A DNA stretch of 64,000 nt from Pseudomonadota bacterium (GTDB lineage Bacteria > Pseudomonadota > Gammaproteobacteria > Steroidobacterales > Steroidobacteraceae), in NCBI GenBank assembly GCA_023423935.1, contig JAFAEQ010000029.1:62001-126000 (forward strand). Direction: 5' to 3'. The translations under genes were made by a program, and so were the position numbers. A model generated the notes under the pieces. That model was not told the origin of the DNA and made no database searches. It worked only from the letters and a program-made list of their open reading frames with translations. How positions within the stretch are numbered: position 1 is the first letter of the stretch; each line of letters opens with the position of its first letter. This document shows positions 44,638 to 53,137 of this stretch, piece by piece.

Positions 44638-45492
44638 TTACTCCACGCGGCCAGGACTCGACGGGGTTGTGTCTGCAAGCTGACCCGGGTCCGTCAGGAC
44701 TACGGACAATCGAATATCGAGCTGACTGTTCACCAGTTTTACGACGCTGAGAAAATCGCGCTCGTCGATACCCATCGATGATTTCAGATGGGTTTTCACG
44801 AGTGCGACGAGCGTCTCGCGTGCCTCGGTCAGACGCCGCACGAGCGTCGCGCGCGAGATGCCATACATGGTGGCGAGCTGCGCAGTAGTCACGCCCTGCG
44901 CAAAGTGCAATCGCAACAGCGCACGCTGTTCCGCGGACAATTGTGTGCATGCCGCCGCGAACGCCGAACTGACCGGCGCGCTGTAGACCTTCCTGATCAT
45001 GGAAATTTCCTGATCGGCCCAGCCCATCTGCGCTTCCAGTACGGATTCGAATCGATCCGTTTGTCGAGCGGCACGTTTGCTGAGGGCCATGGCTTCGCGA
45101 ACGGCGGTGGCACGCACCCATCCTTCCAGGGAACCCGCACCGCTATAGGTGCTCAGTGCCGCGGGCCGATCGGGATCTGCGACCAGGCATCGCGTGGCAA
45201 TGATCTGGCGAACCTCGGCGATCAGCTCGCGATCGCGGGAGATGCGTGACACGTAGTGCGCAATCCGCGAGCCGAAGCGCTCCATGAACTCCGCGATAGC
45301 CGCCGGAATCTGCGCAAGGCACGCTGCCGCAAGATAGAGATCTGCGCCACGCTGCTCATCCGCACCCCAGAGTTCGACGTGCTTCTCACGCTCGCGGGCA
45401 AATTCCGCCAACGTTTCCGCAGGCAACTCGATCAGCGGGAATGCACGCCTTCCCGCCTGATACGCCCGCTCGATCGCAGCATTCAATAACAT
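44638..45492 (-). CDS. Sigma-70 family RNA polymerase sigma factor (Myxococcales gmx1-like)
   Basis: 284 residues. A region 2-like segment (ISRDRELIAEVRQIIATRCL, then GSLEGWVRATAVREAM) and a region 4 helix-turn-helix (LSAEQRALLRLHFAQGVTTA then QLATMYGISRATLVRRL) are present. The divergent N-terminal region, with a long helical lead before region 2, fits the subgroup first defined in myxobacteria beside Ser/Thr kinase genes. It is divergent from such a kinase with only 49 bp between starts. The ATG lacks a strong ribosome site. Confidence 0.83.
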   Translation of the reverse strand: MLLNAAIERAYQAGRRAFPLIELPAETLAEFAREREKHVELWGADEQRGADLYLAAACLAQIPAAIAEFMERFGSRIAHYVSRISRDRELIAEVRQIIATRCLVADPDRPAALSTYSGAGSLEGWVRATAVREAMALSKRAARQTDRFESVLEAQMGWADQEISMIRKVYSAPVSSAFAAACTQLSAEQRALLRLHFAQGVTTAQLATMYGISRATLVRRLTEARETLVALVKTHLKSSMGIDERDFLSVVKLVNSQLDIRLSVVLTDPGQLADTTPSSPGRVE

Positions 45493-45541
45493 TTCAAAAG
45501 GCTATCATGGCCGCCTGCGGTCCTCAGCGAATAACACCAAC

Positions 45542-48196
45542 ATGACCCAACACTGCCCCGCTCCGGATGAACTGGCCGGCTTCGTCACCGGGGAATTGCC
45601 GGCCAGTACCAAAGCCGCCGTCGAGTCCCATGTCTCGCATTGCGACGCCTGCCTCGAAGCCATCGGATATCTCACGAGCAAAGCCGGATCGTTGTCCGAT
45701 GCGCACCCGGCGCTCGCTCAGACCGGTCAGCTCATGGGCGGCTACTGCCTGATTCGCCTCATCGGTGAAGGCGGAATGGGCGAGGTCTGGGAGGCGCAGC
45801 AGAGCGCCCCGGTACGACGCCTCGTCGCGTTGAAACTGTTGAAGGCGGGGATGGACACCCGTCAGATCATGAATCGCTTTCAGGCCGAGCGACAACTGCT
45901 CGCGTTGATGCAGCATCCGTGCATCGCGCAGATGTTCGACGCCGGGATCACCGACAGTGGCCGGCCGTACTTCGTCATGGAATATGTCGAAGGCTCCCGC
46001 ATCACTGCGTACTGCGATCAGGCGAAGCTCGGTCTGCGCGAGCGACTCGATCTGTTCAAGCAGGTCTGTGCAGCCGTACAGCACGCACATCAGAAAGGTG
46101 TGATCCATCGCGATCTCAAGCCTTCCAACGTGCTCGTCACGCTGCGCGACGGCAAGCCGCTGCCGAAGGTCATCGACTTCGGCCTGGCGAAAGCCATCAC
46201 GAGCGAGTCACACGATGCATCGCTCACCGAGCTGGGCACGATGCTCGGCACGCCGGCCTACGCGAGCCCCGAGCAGATGAGCCTGGGTGCGATCGATATC
46301 GATACTCGCAGCGACGTGTATTCGCTGGGCGCGCTACTGTACGAACTGCTCGTCGGCGTATTGCCTTTCGAAGCGGATCAAGGTCAGACGCTGGTCGAGT
46401 TGCGCCAGGCCATTCGTGAGCACGAACCTGCCCGCCCGAGCGCGCGCCTGTCGCGATTGGGCGAGCGGCTTTCGCACGTGGCCGAAGCACGCAGTGTGGA
46501 GCCCCCGCAATTGCGCAGTCAGCTGAAGGGTGATCTCGACTGGATCGTCCTGAAGGCACTGGAGAAACAACGGGAACGACGCTATGCCTCACCGCACGAG
46601 CTGTCCCTCGATATCGACCGCTTCCTGAATCATGAACCGCTGCAGGCGCGCCCGCCGAGCGCCGGCTACCGGCTACGCAAGTTCGTGCGCCGTCATCGCC
46701 TGGGCACGTCATTCGCCGCCTTCACCGTGATCGTCGTCATCAGCTTCATCGGTGTGACGCTTGCGCAATCGAAACGACTCGCGGAAGAGCGCGATCGGGC
46801 CACTGCACAGGCGCAGCGCGCCGAGGCCATCAATGCCTTCATGCAGGAGACGCTCGGCGCTGCGGATCCGTGGCAGACGGGCAAGGACATGAGCGTTCGC
46901 GAAACGCTGCAACACGCGGTCACGCGCATCGATGCCACGTTTCCCACGCAGCCGCTGCTGGCCGCCGAGCTCCGACGCACGATCGGCATGACGTATCTGA
47001 TGCTGGGACGTCTCGAGGAAGGCGAGGCGCTTCTGCGCGCTGCGCTCGAGGTAAGACTTGAGGCACTTGGCCCGGAACATCCCGATGTCGCTGACAGCCT
47101 GGCGAGCCTGGCGCAGCTGCACTTTCAACGGACGAATCACAACGAAGCGGAAAAGCTCATCCGCCAGGCGCTCACGATACAGCGCCAGCAGCTCGGAAAC
47201 GCTCATCGCTCCGTGGGCGACAGCCTCGCCCAGCTGGCAGAGCTCCTGTTCAACACCGGCAACTATCCCGAGGCCGCCGCGGCTGCCGAGGAGAGCCTTG
47301 CGATCCGCGAGCCTTTCATCGCAACTGCGCCGGACAAAGTGTCAGGATCGCTGCAAATACTCGCCACCATTGTCGGCAACGGGCTGGGCGACTACGTGCG
47401 CGCGGAAGAGCTGTTCACACGCGCCTACGAGATCAACGCGCAGGCCTACGGCAAAGAGGATGCGCGCACCGCGCTCGCCGCGGGCAACCTCGCGACGCAC
47501 TATCTGGTCCAGGGAAATTTCGAACGTGCCGAGCAGGTGCTGAGCGCCGCGATTCCAGTCCTGCGTCAGCAGCTGGGCGACGATCATCCCATGGTTGCCA
47601 CATACGTCGAGAATCTCGGCGGCGTAATGCTGCAGCTGCTGCGTTTCACCGACTCACTGAAACTTGCGAATGAAGCATTGACCATTCGCAGGGCACGGCT
47701 CGGCGAGGACAACGCGAACGTAGTGCGTACGATGGCCAACATTGCCATCGTGCAGCGACGTGCCGGCATGCTCGATGAGGCCGCCGCATCCTTCGCCGAG
47801 GTGGTGCCCCGAATGAAGAAGGCATACGGCGCGCAGCATCCAGACGTCGGCGAGGTGCTGTATGTCTACGGGCTGCTGCGCACATCGCAGAATCTCAGCG
47901 ATCAGGCGGAAGACCTGTTTCGCCAGGCGCTCGCCATCCAGCAGGCACGACTGCCCGACGATCATCCTTCGATGGCGAGCACGCGCTATCAGCTGGGGCG
48001 AATCCTCGCGCAACGCAAGGCGTTTGGCGAAGCCGAGCAAATGCTGCTGCAAGCGCATGCCGCCCACATGAAAGCGTTCGGTCCGCAAGGCTACCAAACG
48101 ATCTCGGATGCTGCGGCGATCGTCTCTCTTTACACTGACATGGGCCAACCCGAAAAGGCATTTCAGTATCGTCTCGCCGAATCGAGCGGAACGTAA
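45542..48196 (+). CDS. Ser/Thr protein kinase with N-terminal zinc-finger and C-terminal TPRs
   Basis: 884 residues. The N-terminus (1-45) carries a zf-HC2/anti-sigma-like HxxxCxxC (His30, Cys34, Cys37) plus Cys5. The kinase domain (about 68-330) has GEGGMGEV, Lys98, HRDLKPSN with Asp191, and the DFG Asp212, so it should be active. A membrane helix lies at about 393-415. The periplasmic C-terminal half is a run of TPR units (LGPEHPDVADSLASLAQLHF type). It is divergent from the sigma factor at 44638-45492. The zinc-finger resembles that of anti-sigma factors, which suggests that this kinase may itself bind and control that sigma factor. Confidence 0.93.
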   Translation: MTQHCPAPDELAGFVTGELPASTKAAVESHVSHCDACLEAIGYLTSKAGSLSDAHPALAQTGQLMGGYCLIRLIGEGGMGEVWEAQQSAPVRRLVALKLLKAGMDTRQIMNRFQAERQLLALMQHPCIAQMFDAGITDSGRPYFVMEYVEGSRITAYCDQAKLGLRERLDLFKQVCAAVQHAHQKGVIHRDLKPSNVLVTLRDGKPLPKVIDFGLAKAITSESHDASLTELGTMLGTPAYASPEQMSLGAIDIDTRSDVYSLGALLYELLVGVLPFEADQGQTLVELRQAIREHEPARPSARLSRLGERLSHVAEARSVEPPQLRSQLKGDLDWIVLKALEKQRERRYASPHELSLDIDRFLNHEPLQARPPSAGYRLRKFVRRHRLGTSFAAFTVIVVISFIGVTLAQSKRLAEERDRATAQAQRAEAINAFMQETLGAADPWQTGKDMSVRETLQHAVTRIDATFPTQPLLAAELRRTIGMTYLMLGRLEEGEALLRAALEVRLEALGPEHPDVADSLASLAQLHFQRTNHNEAEKLIRQALTIQRQQLGNAHRSVGDSLAQLAELLFNTGNYPEAAAAAEESLAIREPFIATAPDKVSGSLQILATIVGNGLGDYVRAEELFTRAYEINAQAYGKEDARTALAAGNLATHYLVQGNFERAEQVLSAAIPVLRQQLGDDHPMVATYVENLGGVMLQLLRFTDSLKLANEALTIRRARLGEDNANVVRTMANIAIVQRRAGMLDEAAASFAEVVPRMKKAYGAQHPDVGEVLYVYGLLRTSQNLSDQAEDLFRQALAIQQARLPDDHPSMASTRYQLGRILAQRKAFGEAEQMLLQAHAAHMKAFGPQGYQTISDAAAIVSLYTDMGQPEKAFQYRLAESSGT

Positions 48197-48222
48197 CTCA
48201 CCGCGAGACGATTCGAATCCGA

Positions 48223-49215
48223 TCACGCGCGAACACGTGCCATCGAGAGCGGCGCCTGATTTCGACGTGACGATTCGTGTCCGCTCGCGGATTGAGCCCG
48301 CTGCTTGAGAACGAACTCGGCACACCATTGCGCGACTTCGCGATTCAGGATCGAGTGATGTCCCAGCCCGCGCGTACGCACGAAATGTCCGTCCCGCGCG
48401 GCAGCCGCAAGCTGCTCCGAATGCGCGATCGGCACGATGGTGTCGTCCTGGTCGTGCAGGATGAATGTCGGGCAGTCGAGCATGCGCAGCGCCGAGATCG
48501 GTGAGAGATGCTCGTGATCCGATCGATGACCATAGTGGCCGCACAACCGTTCCCAGGTGCGCTCCAGCACCGCCACACTCGAGCGGAACATCCAGCGCAT
48601 CTGATCCAGCACTAGATCCAGACGGGCGTAACCGCACAGCAGGATCAATCGTGACGGACGCACGATGCCCTCGCGGGTGGCGAGCAACGTCGCCGCTGCG
48701 CCGAGCGAATGCGCGATCACCGTATCCACCGGACCGATCGTCTGCACGACAGCGCTGATCGATCGCGAGAACTCGATCGGATCGCTCCCACGACTACCGG
48801 AGGCGCCATGACCCGGCGCATCGAACGCGACCACTCGATATCCTGCAGCCGTCAGCGGCTCCACGAAAGGCGTCATCTGTGCCGCTACGCCGCCCCATCC
48901 ATGGACGCACAGAACCGTCGGCGCTGCATCGCCCCACACATAGATCTGCACATTGTGGTCCTTGAAGCGCAAGACACTGCGCTGCGCACTGCGCAGCAAG
49001 GCGTGAGCGGCGGGATCCACGCGCCGGCTCGGCGGATGCCGTGCGATCTGATACAGCAGCCACGCCGCCAGTGCCGGCGAAATCCGCTCCGCACCTCGCA
49101 GTACAGCGCGGGCGATATTGCGTGTCGCACGGCTCAGCCGACGCTTGGTGCCTGGTGCCGCGCGGCGCGGGCGGCTGCGGGCGGAATCGCCATCCGGAGT
49201 GATCGCTGAGTTCAT
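48223..49215 (-). CDS. Alpha/beta hydrolase
   Basis: 330 residues. The fold is recognisable from VLCVHGWGGVAAQMTPF (oxyanion HGW), YRVVAFDAPGHGAS, the nucleophile elbow VIAHSLGAAA, the acid in HDQDDTIVP and His in GLGHHSIL. The N-terminus is basic and without a signal peptide. The open frame continues far upstream antisense to gnd, but the ATG at 49215 has GAGGGAG before it and is the real start. The substrate is unknown. It is convergent with the kinase gene (26-bp gap). Confidence 0.87.
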   Translation of the reverse strand: MNSAITPDGDSARSRPRRAAPGTKRRLSRATRNIARAVLRGAERISPALAAWLLYQIARHPPSRRVDPAAHALLRSAQRSVLRFKDHNVQIYVWGDAAPTVLCVHGWGGVAAQMTPFVEPLTAAGYRVVAFDAPGHGASGSRGSDPIEFSRSISAVVQTIGPVDTVIAHSLGAAATLLATREGIVRPSRLILLCGYARLDLVLDQMRWMFRSSVAVLERTWERLCGHYGHRSDHEHLSPISALRMLDCPTFILHDQDDTIVPIAHSEQLAAAARDGHFVRTRGLGHHSILNREVAQWCAEFVLKQRAQSASGHESSRRNQAPLSMARVRA

Positions 49216-49617
49216 GTCGGGCTCCCTCTTTTCTTCCAAGAGGAGCGAGCCAGGAAGTTGGCTCACAAAAAAGATTCCGGGTGCCCGGAGCCGCGTCATC
49301 ACCAGCCCCGGAACTCTCGATTCCTTCCGACGATTGGGTTTGACCCGGACCCGCGGCCGAGCAGAGTTTCGCGTATGGCACGGCCCGCACGGGCATCGGC
49401 CTGATCGTCCGCCAGCTCGCGCTGGATGCAGCGCTCGCACCTCGCCGATGCGGACGAGGAGGGTCGCGCGCGAGCACACCCTTGGTCGAACCGCGCCACC
49501 CTCGCGCGCTTCCTGGATCGCGCGTCCACCTTCGGACTTTCTGCGAACACATAGGGTTCTATTCGTTACTCTCGCACTGGCATATTGCGTGTCACACAGA
49601 CGATTGGGGTGGGAACG
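49216..49617. other. Intergenic, divergent promoters expected
   Basis: 402 bp between the hydrolase and gnd. No supported ORF, repeat or RNA gene was seen. Confidence 0.55.
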
Positions 49618-50631
49618 ATGCAGCTTGGGATGATCGGACTTGGACGCATGGGCGCCAACATGGTGCGCAGACTCACACAGCGCAATCACGAGTGCGTCGT
49701 GTATGACGTGAATGCATCGGCTGTCGAAGCGCTGGTCGCAGATCGCGCCACCGGCACGCATTCCCTGCAGGAGTTCGTACAGAAACTCAGCCAACCCCGC
49801 GCCATCTGGTTGATGGTTCCTGCAGCACTCGTCGATCGCGTGCTCGCAGAGCTGGCGCCGCTGCTCGCGCCGGGCGACATCGTGATCGACGGCGGCAATT
49901 CGTTCTATCGCGACGATGTACGGCGCGCGCAAGAGTTGAGTGCTCGCGAAATTCACTATGTGGATGTGGGCACGAGCGGCGGAGTCGCGGGTCTCGACCG
50001 TGGCTACTGCCTGATGATTGGCGGCGAGAAAAACATCGTCGAGCACCTCTCGCCGATTTTCGATGCGCTTGCACCCGGTATCGAAGCAGCACCGCGAACG
50101 GTGGGACGCTCGGGCGCCGAGATCACAGCTGAGCATGGCTATCTGCATTGCGGCCCCCACGGGGCGGGACATTTCGTGAAGATGGTTCACAACGGGATCG
50201 AGTACGGCCTCATGGCTGCCTACGCCGAAGGGTTGAACATCCTGCGGCATGCCAACGCGGGCGCACAGCATCGCAGCGCCGATGCCGAAACCGCGCCGAT
50301 GCGCGACGGGGAGTTCTATCGATACGACTTCGATCTGGCTGCGATCACAGAAGTGTGGCGGCGAGGCAGCGTAGTCGGCTCCTGGCTGCTGGATCTGACG
50401 GCGAAGGCGCTGAATGCAAATCCGCGCCTCGAGTCCTTTGCCGGACGCGTGTCCGATTCCGGCGAAGGTCGCTGGACGATTGCCGCGGCGATCGACGAGT
50501 CGGTGCCGACACCGGTCCTGAGCGCCGCACTCTATGAACGTTTCAGTTCGCGTGGCGAAGCGGATTTCGCCAACCGTGTTCTCTCCGCCATGCGCCAGGA
50601 ATTCGGCGGTCACGTCGAGCGCAAGGACTAG
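49618..50631 (+). CDS. gnd: 6-phosphogluconate dehydrogenase, decarboxylating, short form
   Basis: 337 residues, the length of the short, mostly NAD-dependent GndA/YqeC type. The Rossmann motif GLGRMGAN is at residue 6. WLMVP, VIDGGNSFYRDD, DVGTSGGVAGLDRGYCLMIG and the catalytic region GHFVKMVHNGIEYGLMAAYA follow. It converts 6-phosphogluconate to ribulose 5-phosphate and CO2 in the cytoplasm. The ATG at 49618 follows GGGGTGGGA. A gluconate permease lies 12 kb away but no gluconate kinase is near. The PAP2 gene follows after 14 bp. Confidence 0.92.
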   Translation: MQLGMIGLGRMGANMVRRLTQRNHECVVYDVNASAVEALVADRATGTHSLQEFVQKLSQPRAIWLMVPAALVDRVLAELAPLLAPGDIVIDGGNSFYRDDVRRAQELSAREIHYVDVGTSGGVAGLDRGYCLMIGGEKNIVEHLSPIFDALAPGIEAAPRTVGRSGAEITAEHGYLHCGPHGAGHFVKMVHNGIEYGLMAAYAEGLNILRHANAGAQHRSADAETAPMRDGEFYRYDFDLAAITEVWRRGSVVGSWLLDLTAKALNANPRLESFAGRVSDSGEGRWTIAAAIDESVPTPVLSAALYERFSSRGEADFANRVLSAMRQEFGGHVERKD

Positions 50632-50645
50632 GTAACTCGACATCC

Positions 50646-51551
50646 ATGGCGTCATTCGCAGACACGATTGCGCAGCATGTCGTCCTGTCTCTGATCTGTC
50701 TCATCGTCCTTGCACTGGCGACGACCGCGATCGTCTGGCGACTACTCGAGCATCTGGGCCCGACCCTGTGGGACTCGGCGAGCCGCGTGTGGTCGCGCTT
50801 GAGTGCATCGCCATGGGTCCAGCGTGTTGCGCGCTGGCCGGGTATTCGGCATGCGCTCCTGCACACGCTCACCGTCGGTCGTTATCTGGGCATGCACGCG
50901 CTGATCAGCTTTCTGATCGCATTCGCGGCGATGGCCGCGTTCTTCGAGCTGGCCGACGAGATCGGCATCGATGAGAGCCTTGCGCAGTTCGATGAGTTGC
51001 TGCGCAGTGCAATGGCTGCACATGCATCCGAAACCGTGCTCGCAGCGATGGCCGCCGCGAGCTTTCTCGGTGACAAGCTGTTCCTGTTGCCGCTCGCAAC
51101 ACTGATCACCATCGTGCTGCTCCTCAAGCGCCATCGGCTGCTGGCCTTCTCGTGGGCGTTCGGCACTGCCCTGGGAGCGCTGTTGAATCGGCTGCTGAAG
51201 GCGATCTTCGAGCGTTCGCGGCCTGTGCACGCGCACGAGTTCGTCGATGTCGACGGCTGGAGCTTTCCCAGCGGACACGCATCCGGAGCGATGCTCGTCT
51301 ACGGATTGCTGGCCTACATCCTGATCAGACACACCGATCGCGCCTGGCACATCCCGATCGCACTCGTCAGCGTGACGCTGATCGTGCTGGTCGGTTTCAG
51401 TCGCGTGATCCTGCAGGTTCACTATCTCAGCGATGTGCTCGCAGGCTATGCCTCCGGGGGTGCATGGTCGGCCCTGTGCATCGCTGGCTATGAGGGCCTT
51501 CGGCGCAATGCCCTGCGCAGCGCTGGTGCTCGCGCGCAGCCGCGAATCTGA
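50646..51551 (+). CDS. PAP2-family membrane phosphatase
   Basis: 301 residues. The three phosphatase motifs are complete: KAIFERSRP, SFPSGHASG and SRVILQVHYLSD. Five to six membrane helices surround them. Members dephosphorylate lipid phosphates such as undecaprenyl-pyrophosphate or phosphatidate on the periplasmic face. It begins 14 bp after gnd and is probably co-transcribed, though a functional link is not obvious. The N-terminal helix and linker (residues 1-80) are longer than in minimal members. Confidence 0.9.
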   Translation: MASFADTIAQHVVLSLICLIVLALATTAIVWRLLEHLGPTLWDSASRVWSRLSASPWVQRVARWPGIRHALLHTLTVGRYLGMHALISFLIAFAAMAAFFELADEIGIDESLAQFDELLRSAMAAHASETVLAAMAAASFLGDKLFLLPLATLITIVLLLKRHRLLAFSWAFGTALGALLNRLLKAIFERSRPVHAHEFVDVDGWSFPSGHASGAMLVYGLLAYILIRHTDRAWHIPIALVSVTLIVLVGFSRVILQVHYLSDVLAGYASGGAWSALCIAGYEGLRRNALRSAGARAQPRI

Positions 51552-51559
51552 CCTGCCTC

Positions 51560-52330
51560 TCAGCCCAGCTTGCGACAGCTGAACGCCATCGTTCGATAGG
51601 GAAAGGTGACCGTCGGCTGGCCCGCCAGCGCAGGCGTATGCGCGATGATCTGTCGCAACTCATCCACGACGCGTTGATGCTCGTCCGGCGGCAATGCTGC
51701 GATGAAGCTCACCGAACGCACGCGATCCACGATGACCTGCTCCGCCGGCCCGACGTGCACATAGGGAAAGATCGTTTCCTCGAGAGGACTGAATAGCGAA
51801 GACGCAAACGGCTCGCGCCATTGCTGCGACTGATAGCGAGGCGTATCGCCTTCATAGCGGGCCATGACCTGTGTCAGCCGCGCGACCCAATCGACCGATT
51901 CATCGCGGATGTTCCAGATCAGCCCGAGCGCGCCACCCAGCTTGAGCACCCGATGCATCTCCTTCAAAGCCGCAGGTGTGGCAAACCAGTGAAAGGCCTG
52001 CGCGCAGACGACTGCATCGACGCTAGCATCGGCCAGCGGCAGCGCTTCGGCACTGCCCTCTCGAACCTCGACCTGCGGCAACACGGCATGCAGCTGCGCA
52101 CGCATGGCTGCGACGGGCTCAACCGCAATCACAGTCGCTCCCGTCTCGAGTAAGCGTCGCGTGAACTTGCCTGTGCCCGCGCCAAGATCCAGCGCCGTCT
52201 TGCCAGGCCCCAGATCGAGTTTGCGCTCGAGCCAGGTCGTCACTTCCTGCGGATAGTCGGGGCGACCTCGCACATACGCGTCTGCCTGTGCGCCGAATCC
52301 CGCGCTCGCTGTCTGGTGGATCTCGGTCAT
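51560..52330 (-). CDS. Class I SAM-dependent methyltransferase
   Basis: 256 residues. Motif I is LDLGAGTGKFTRRLLETGA, the acidic end of strand 2 is VIAVEP, and AVVCAQAFHWF and HRVLKLGGALGLIWN are further motifs of the UbiE/YcgJ-like group. It overlaps the HxlR regulator gene upstream by ATGA, so the two are co-translated. The substrate is unknown. Confidence 0.88.
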   Translation of the reverse strand: MTEIHQTASAGFGAQADAYVRGRPDYPQEVTTWLERKLDLGPGKTALDLGAGTGKFTRRLLETGATVIAVEPVAAMRAQLHAVLPQVEVREGSAEALPLADASVDAVVCAQAFHWFATPAALKEMHRVLKLGGALGLIWNIRDESVDWVARLTQVMARYEGDTPRYQSQQWREPFASSLFSPLEETIFPYVHVGPAEQVIVDRVRSVSFIAALPPDEHQRVVDELRQIIAHTPALAGQPTVTFPYRTMAFSCRKLG

Positions 52331-52677
52331 GTTTGCTCACGCGCCGGTGGCCATACGAGCCGCACATCGATCGCCTGATGATGCGCGATGCCCCAGTGTG
52401 CCAGCGCTTCGAGCGCGGGTCGCAGCGTTCTGGCCAGCGGAGTCAGTCGATACGTCGCGGACTTCGCGGCCTTCTCGCACTCGATCAGACCGCTGGCTGC
52501 CAACTCGCGAAGCTGCTGCGTGAGAACTTTGTGCGAGACATGCGGCAGGCAGGATTGCAAGGCATTGAAGCGCATGGGGCCCGACTTGAGCGTGTACAGG
52601 ATCAGCGGTTTCCATTTGCCTCGGATCATGCTCAGGGTGACCTCGATCGGGCAGAAGTAACGTGTACGTCGCTGCAT
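52327..52677 (-). CDS. HxlR-family transcriptional regulator
   Basis: 116 residues. The winged-helix sequence is typical: CPIEVTLSMIRGKWKPLILY, MRFNALQSCLPHVSHKVLTQ, LRELAASGLIE and YRLTPLARTL. Many HxlR proteins sense reactive electrophiles through an N-terminal Cys; Cys9 is in that position here. The gene leads the methyltransferase operon and is divergent from a small monooxygenase (84 bp), a usual layout for autoregulation of both sides. Confidence 0.88.
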   Translation of the reverse strand: MQRRTRYFCPIEVTLSMIRGKWKPLILYTLKSGPMRFNALQSCLPHVSHKVLTQQLRELAASGLIECEKAAKSATYRLTPLARTLRPALEALAHWGIAHHQAIDVRLVWPPAREQT

Positions 52678-52761
52678 CGGTTACCCCACGGTGCGTTTAC
52701 GCTTGCGGCGTTCGCCTCCAATATGAGCCATTACTCCCGCTGGCGCCTGCATGGAGCAATG

Positions 52762-53058
52762 ATGATCCCCGAGATTCTGCGTTATCGAATCGCCTCCGAC
52801 CGAGCCACCGGATTCATCGAAGCGTATCGGCGTGCTGCCGACCCGCTCGGACGCTCGCCTCACTGCAGCGGCATCGAATTCATGCGTTCGCAGCAGGATC
52901 CCGAGCTGTTTCTGATCGTCATTCGCTGGGATTCGGCCGAGGGACATCTGAACGGCTTTCGCAGATCGGAGCAGTTCCGTGACTTCTTCCAGCACGTGCG
53001 CCCGTACGTGAACGACATTCTGGAGATGGAGCATTACGAAACCCTGCCGATGGATTGA
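52762..53058 (+). CDS. Antibiotic biosynthesis monooxygenase (ABM)-like protein
   Basis: About 98 residues, starting MIPEILRYRI. The ferredoxin-like ABM fold is suggested by FIEAYRRAADPL, FLIVIRWDSAEGHLNGFRRS and RDFFQHVRPYV. GGAGCA is just upstream; ATG 52759 and 52723 are alternatives. Such proteins oxidise quinol- or phenol-like compounds or act as small sensors of them. Divergence from the HxlR gene suggests joint control. Confidence 0.78.
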   Translation: MIPEILRYRIASDRATGFIEAYRRAADPLGRSPHCSGIEFMRSQQDPELFLIVIRWDSAEGHLNGFRRSEQFRDFFQHVRPYVNDILEMEHYETLPMD

Positions 53059-53137
53059 TACTCACGGGAGGACCGGCGAGTAATTTTTACAACCAAACGG
53101 GTTCGCTCGCGAAGTCGAAACACGCGCATGCCATGCT

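Noticed and set aside
49216..50655. Upstream extension of the minus-strand alpha/beta hydrolase frame across gnd
   Set aside because: The extension is antisense to gnd and lacks hydrolase sequence; the ATG at 49215 has a proper ribosome site.
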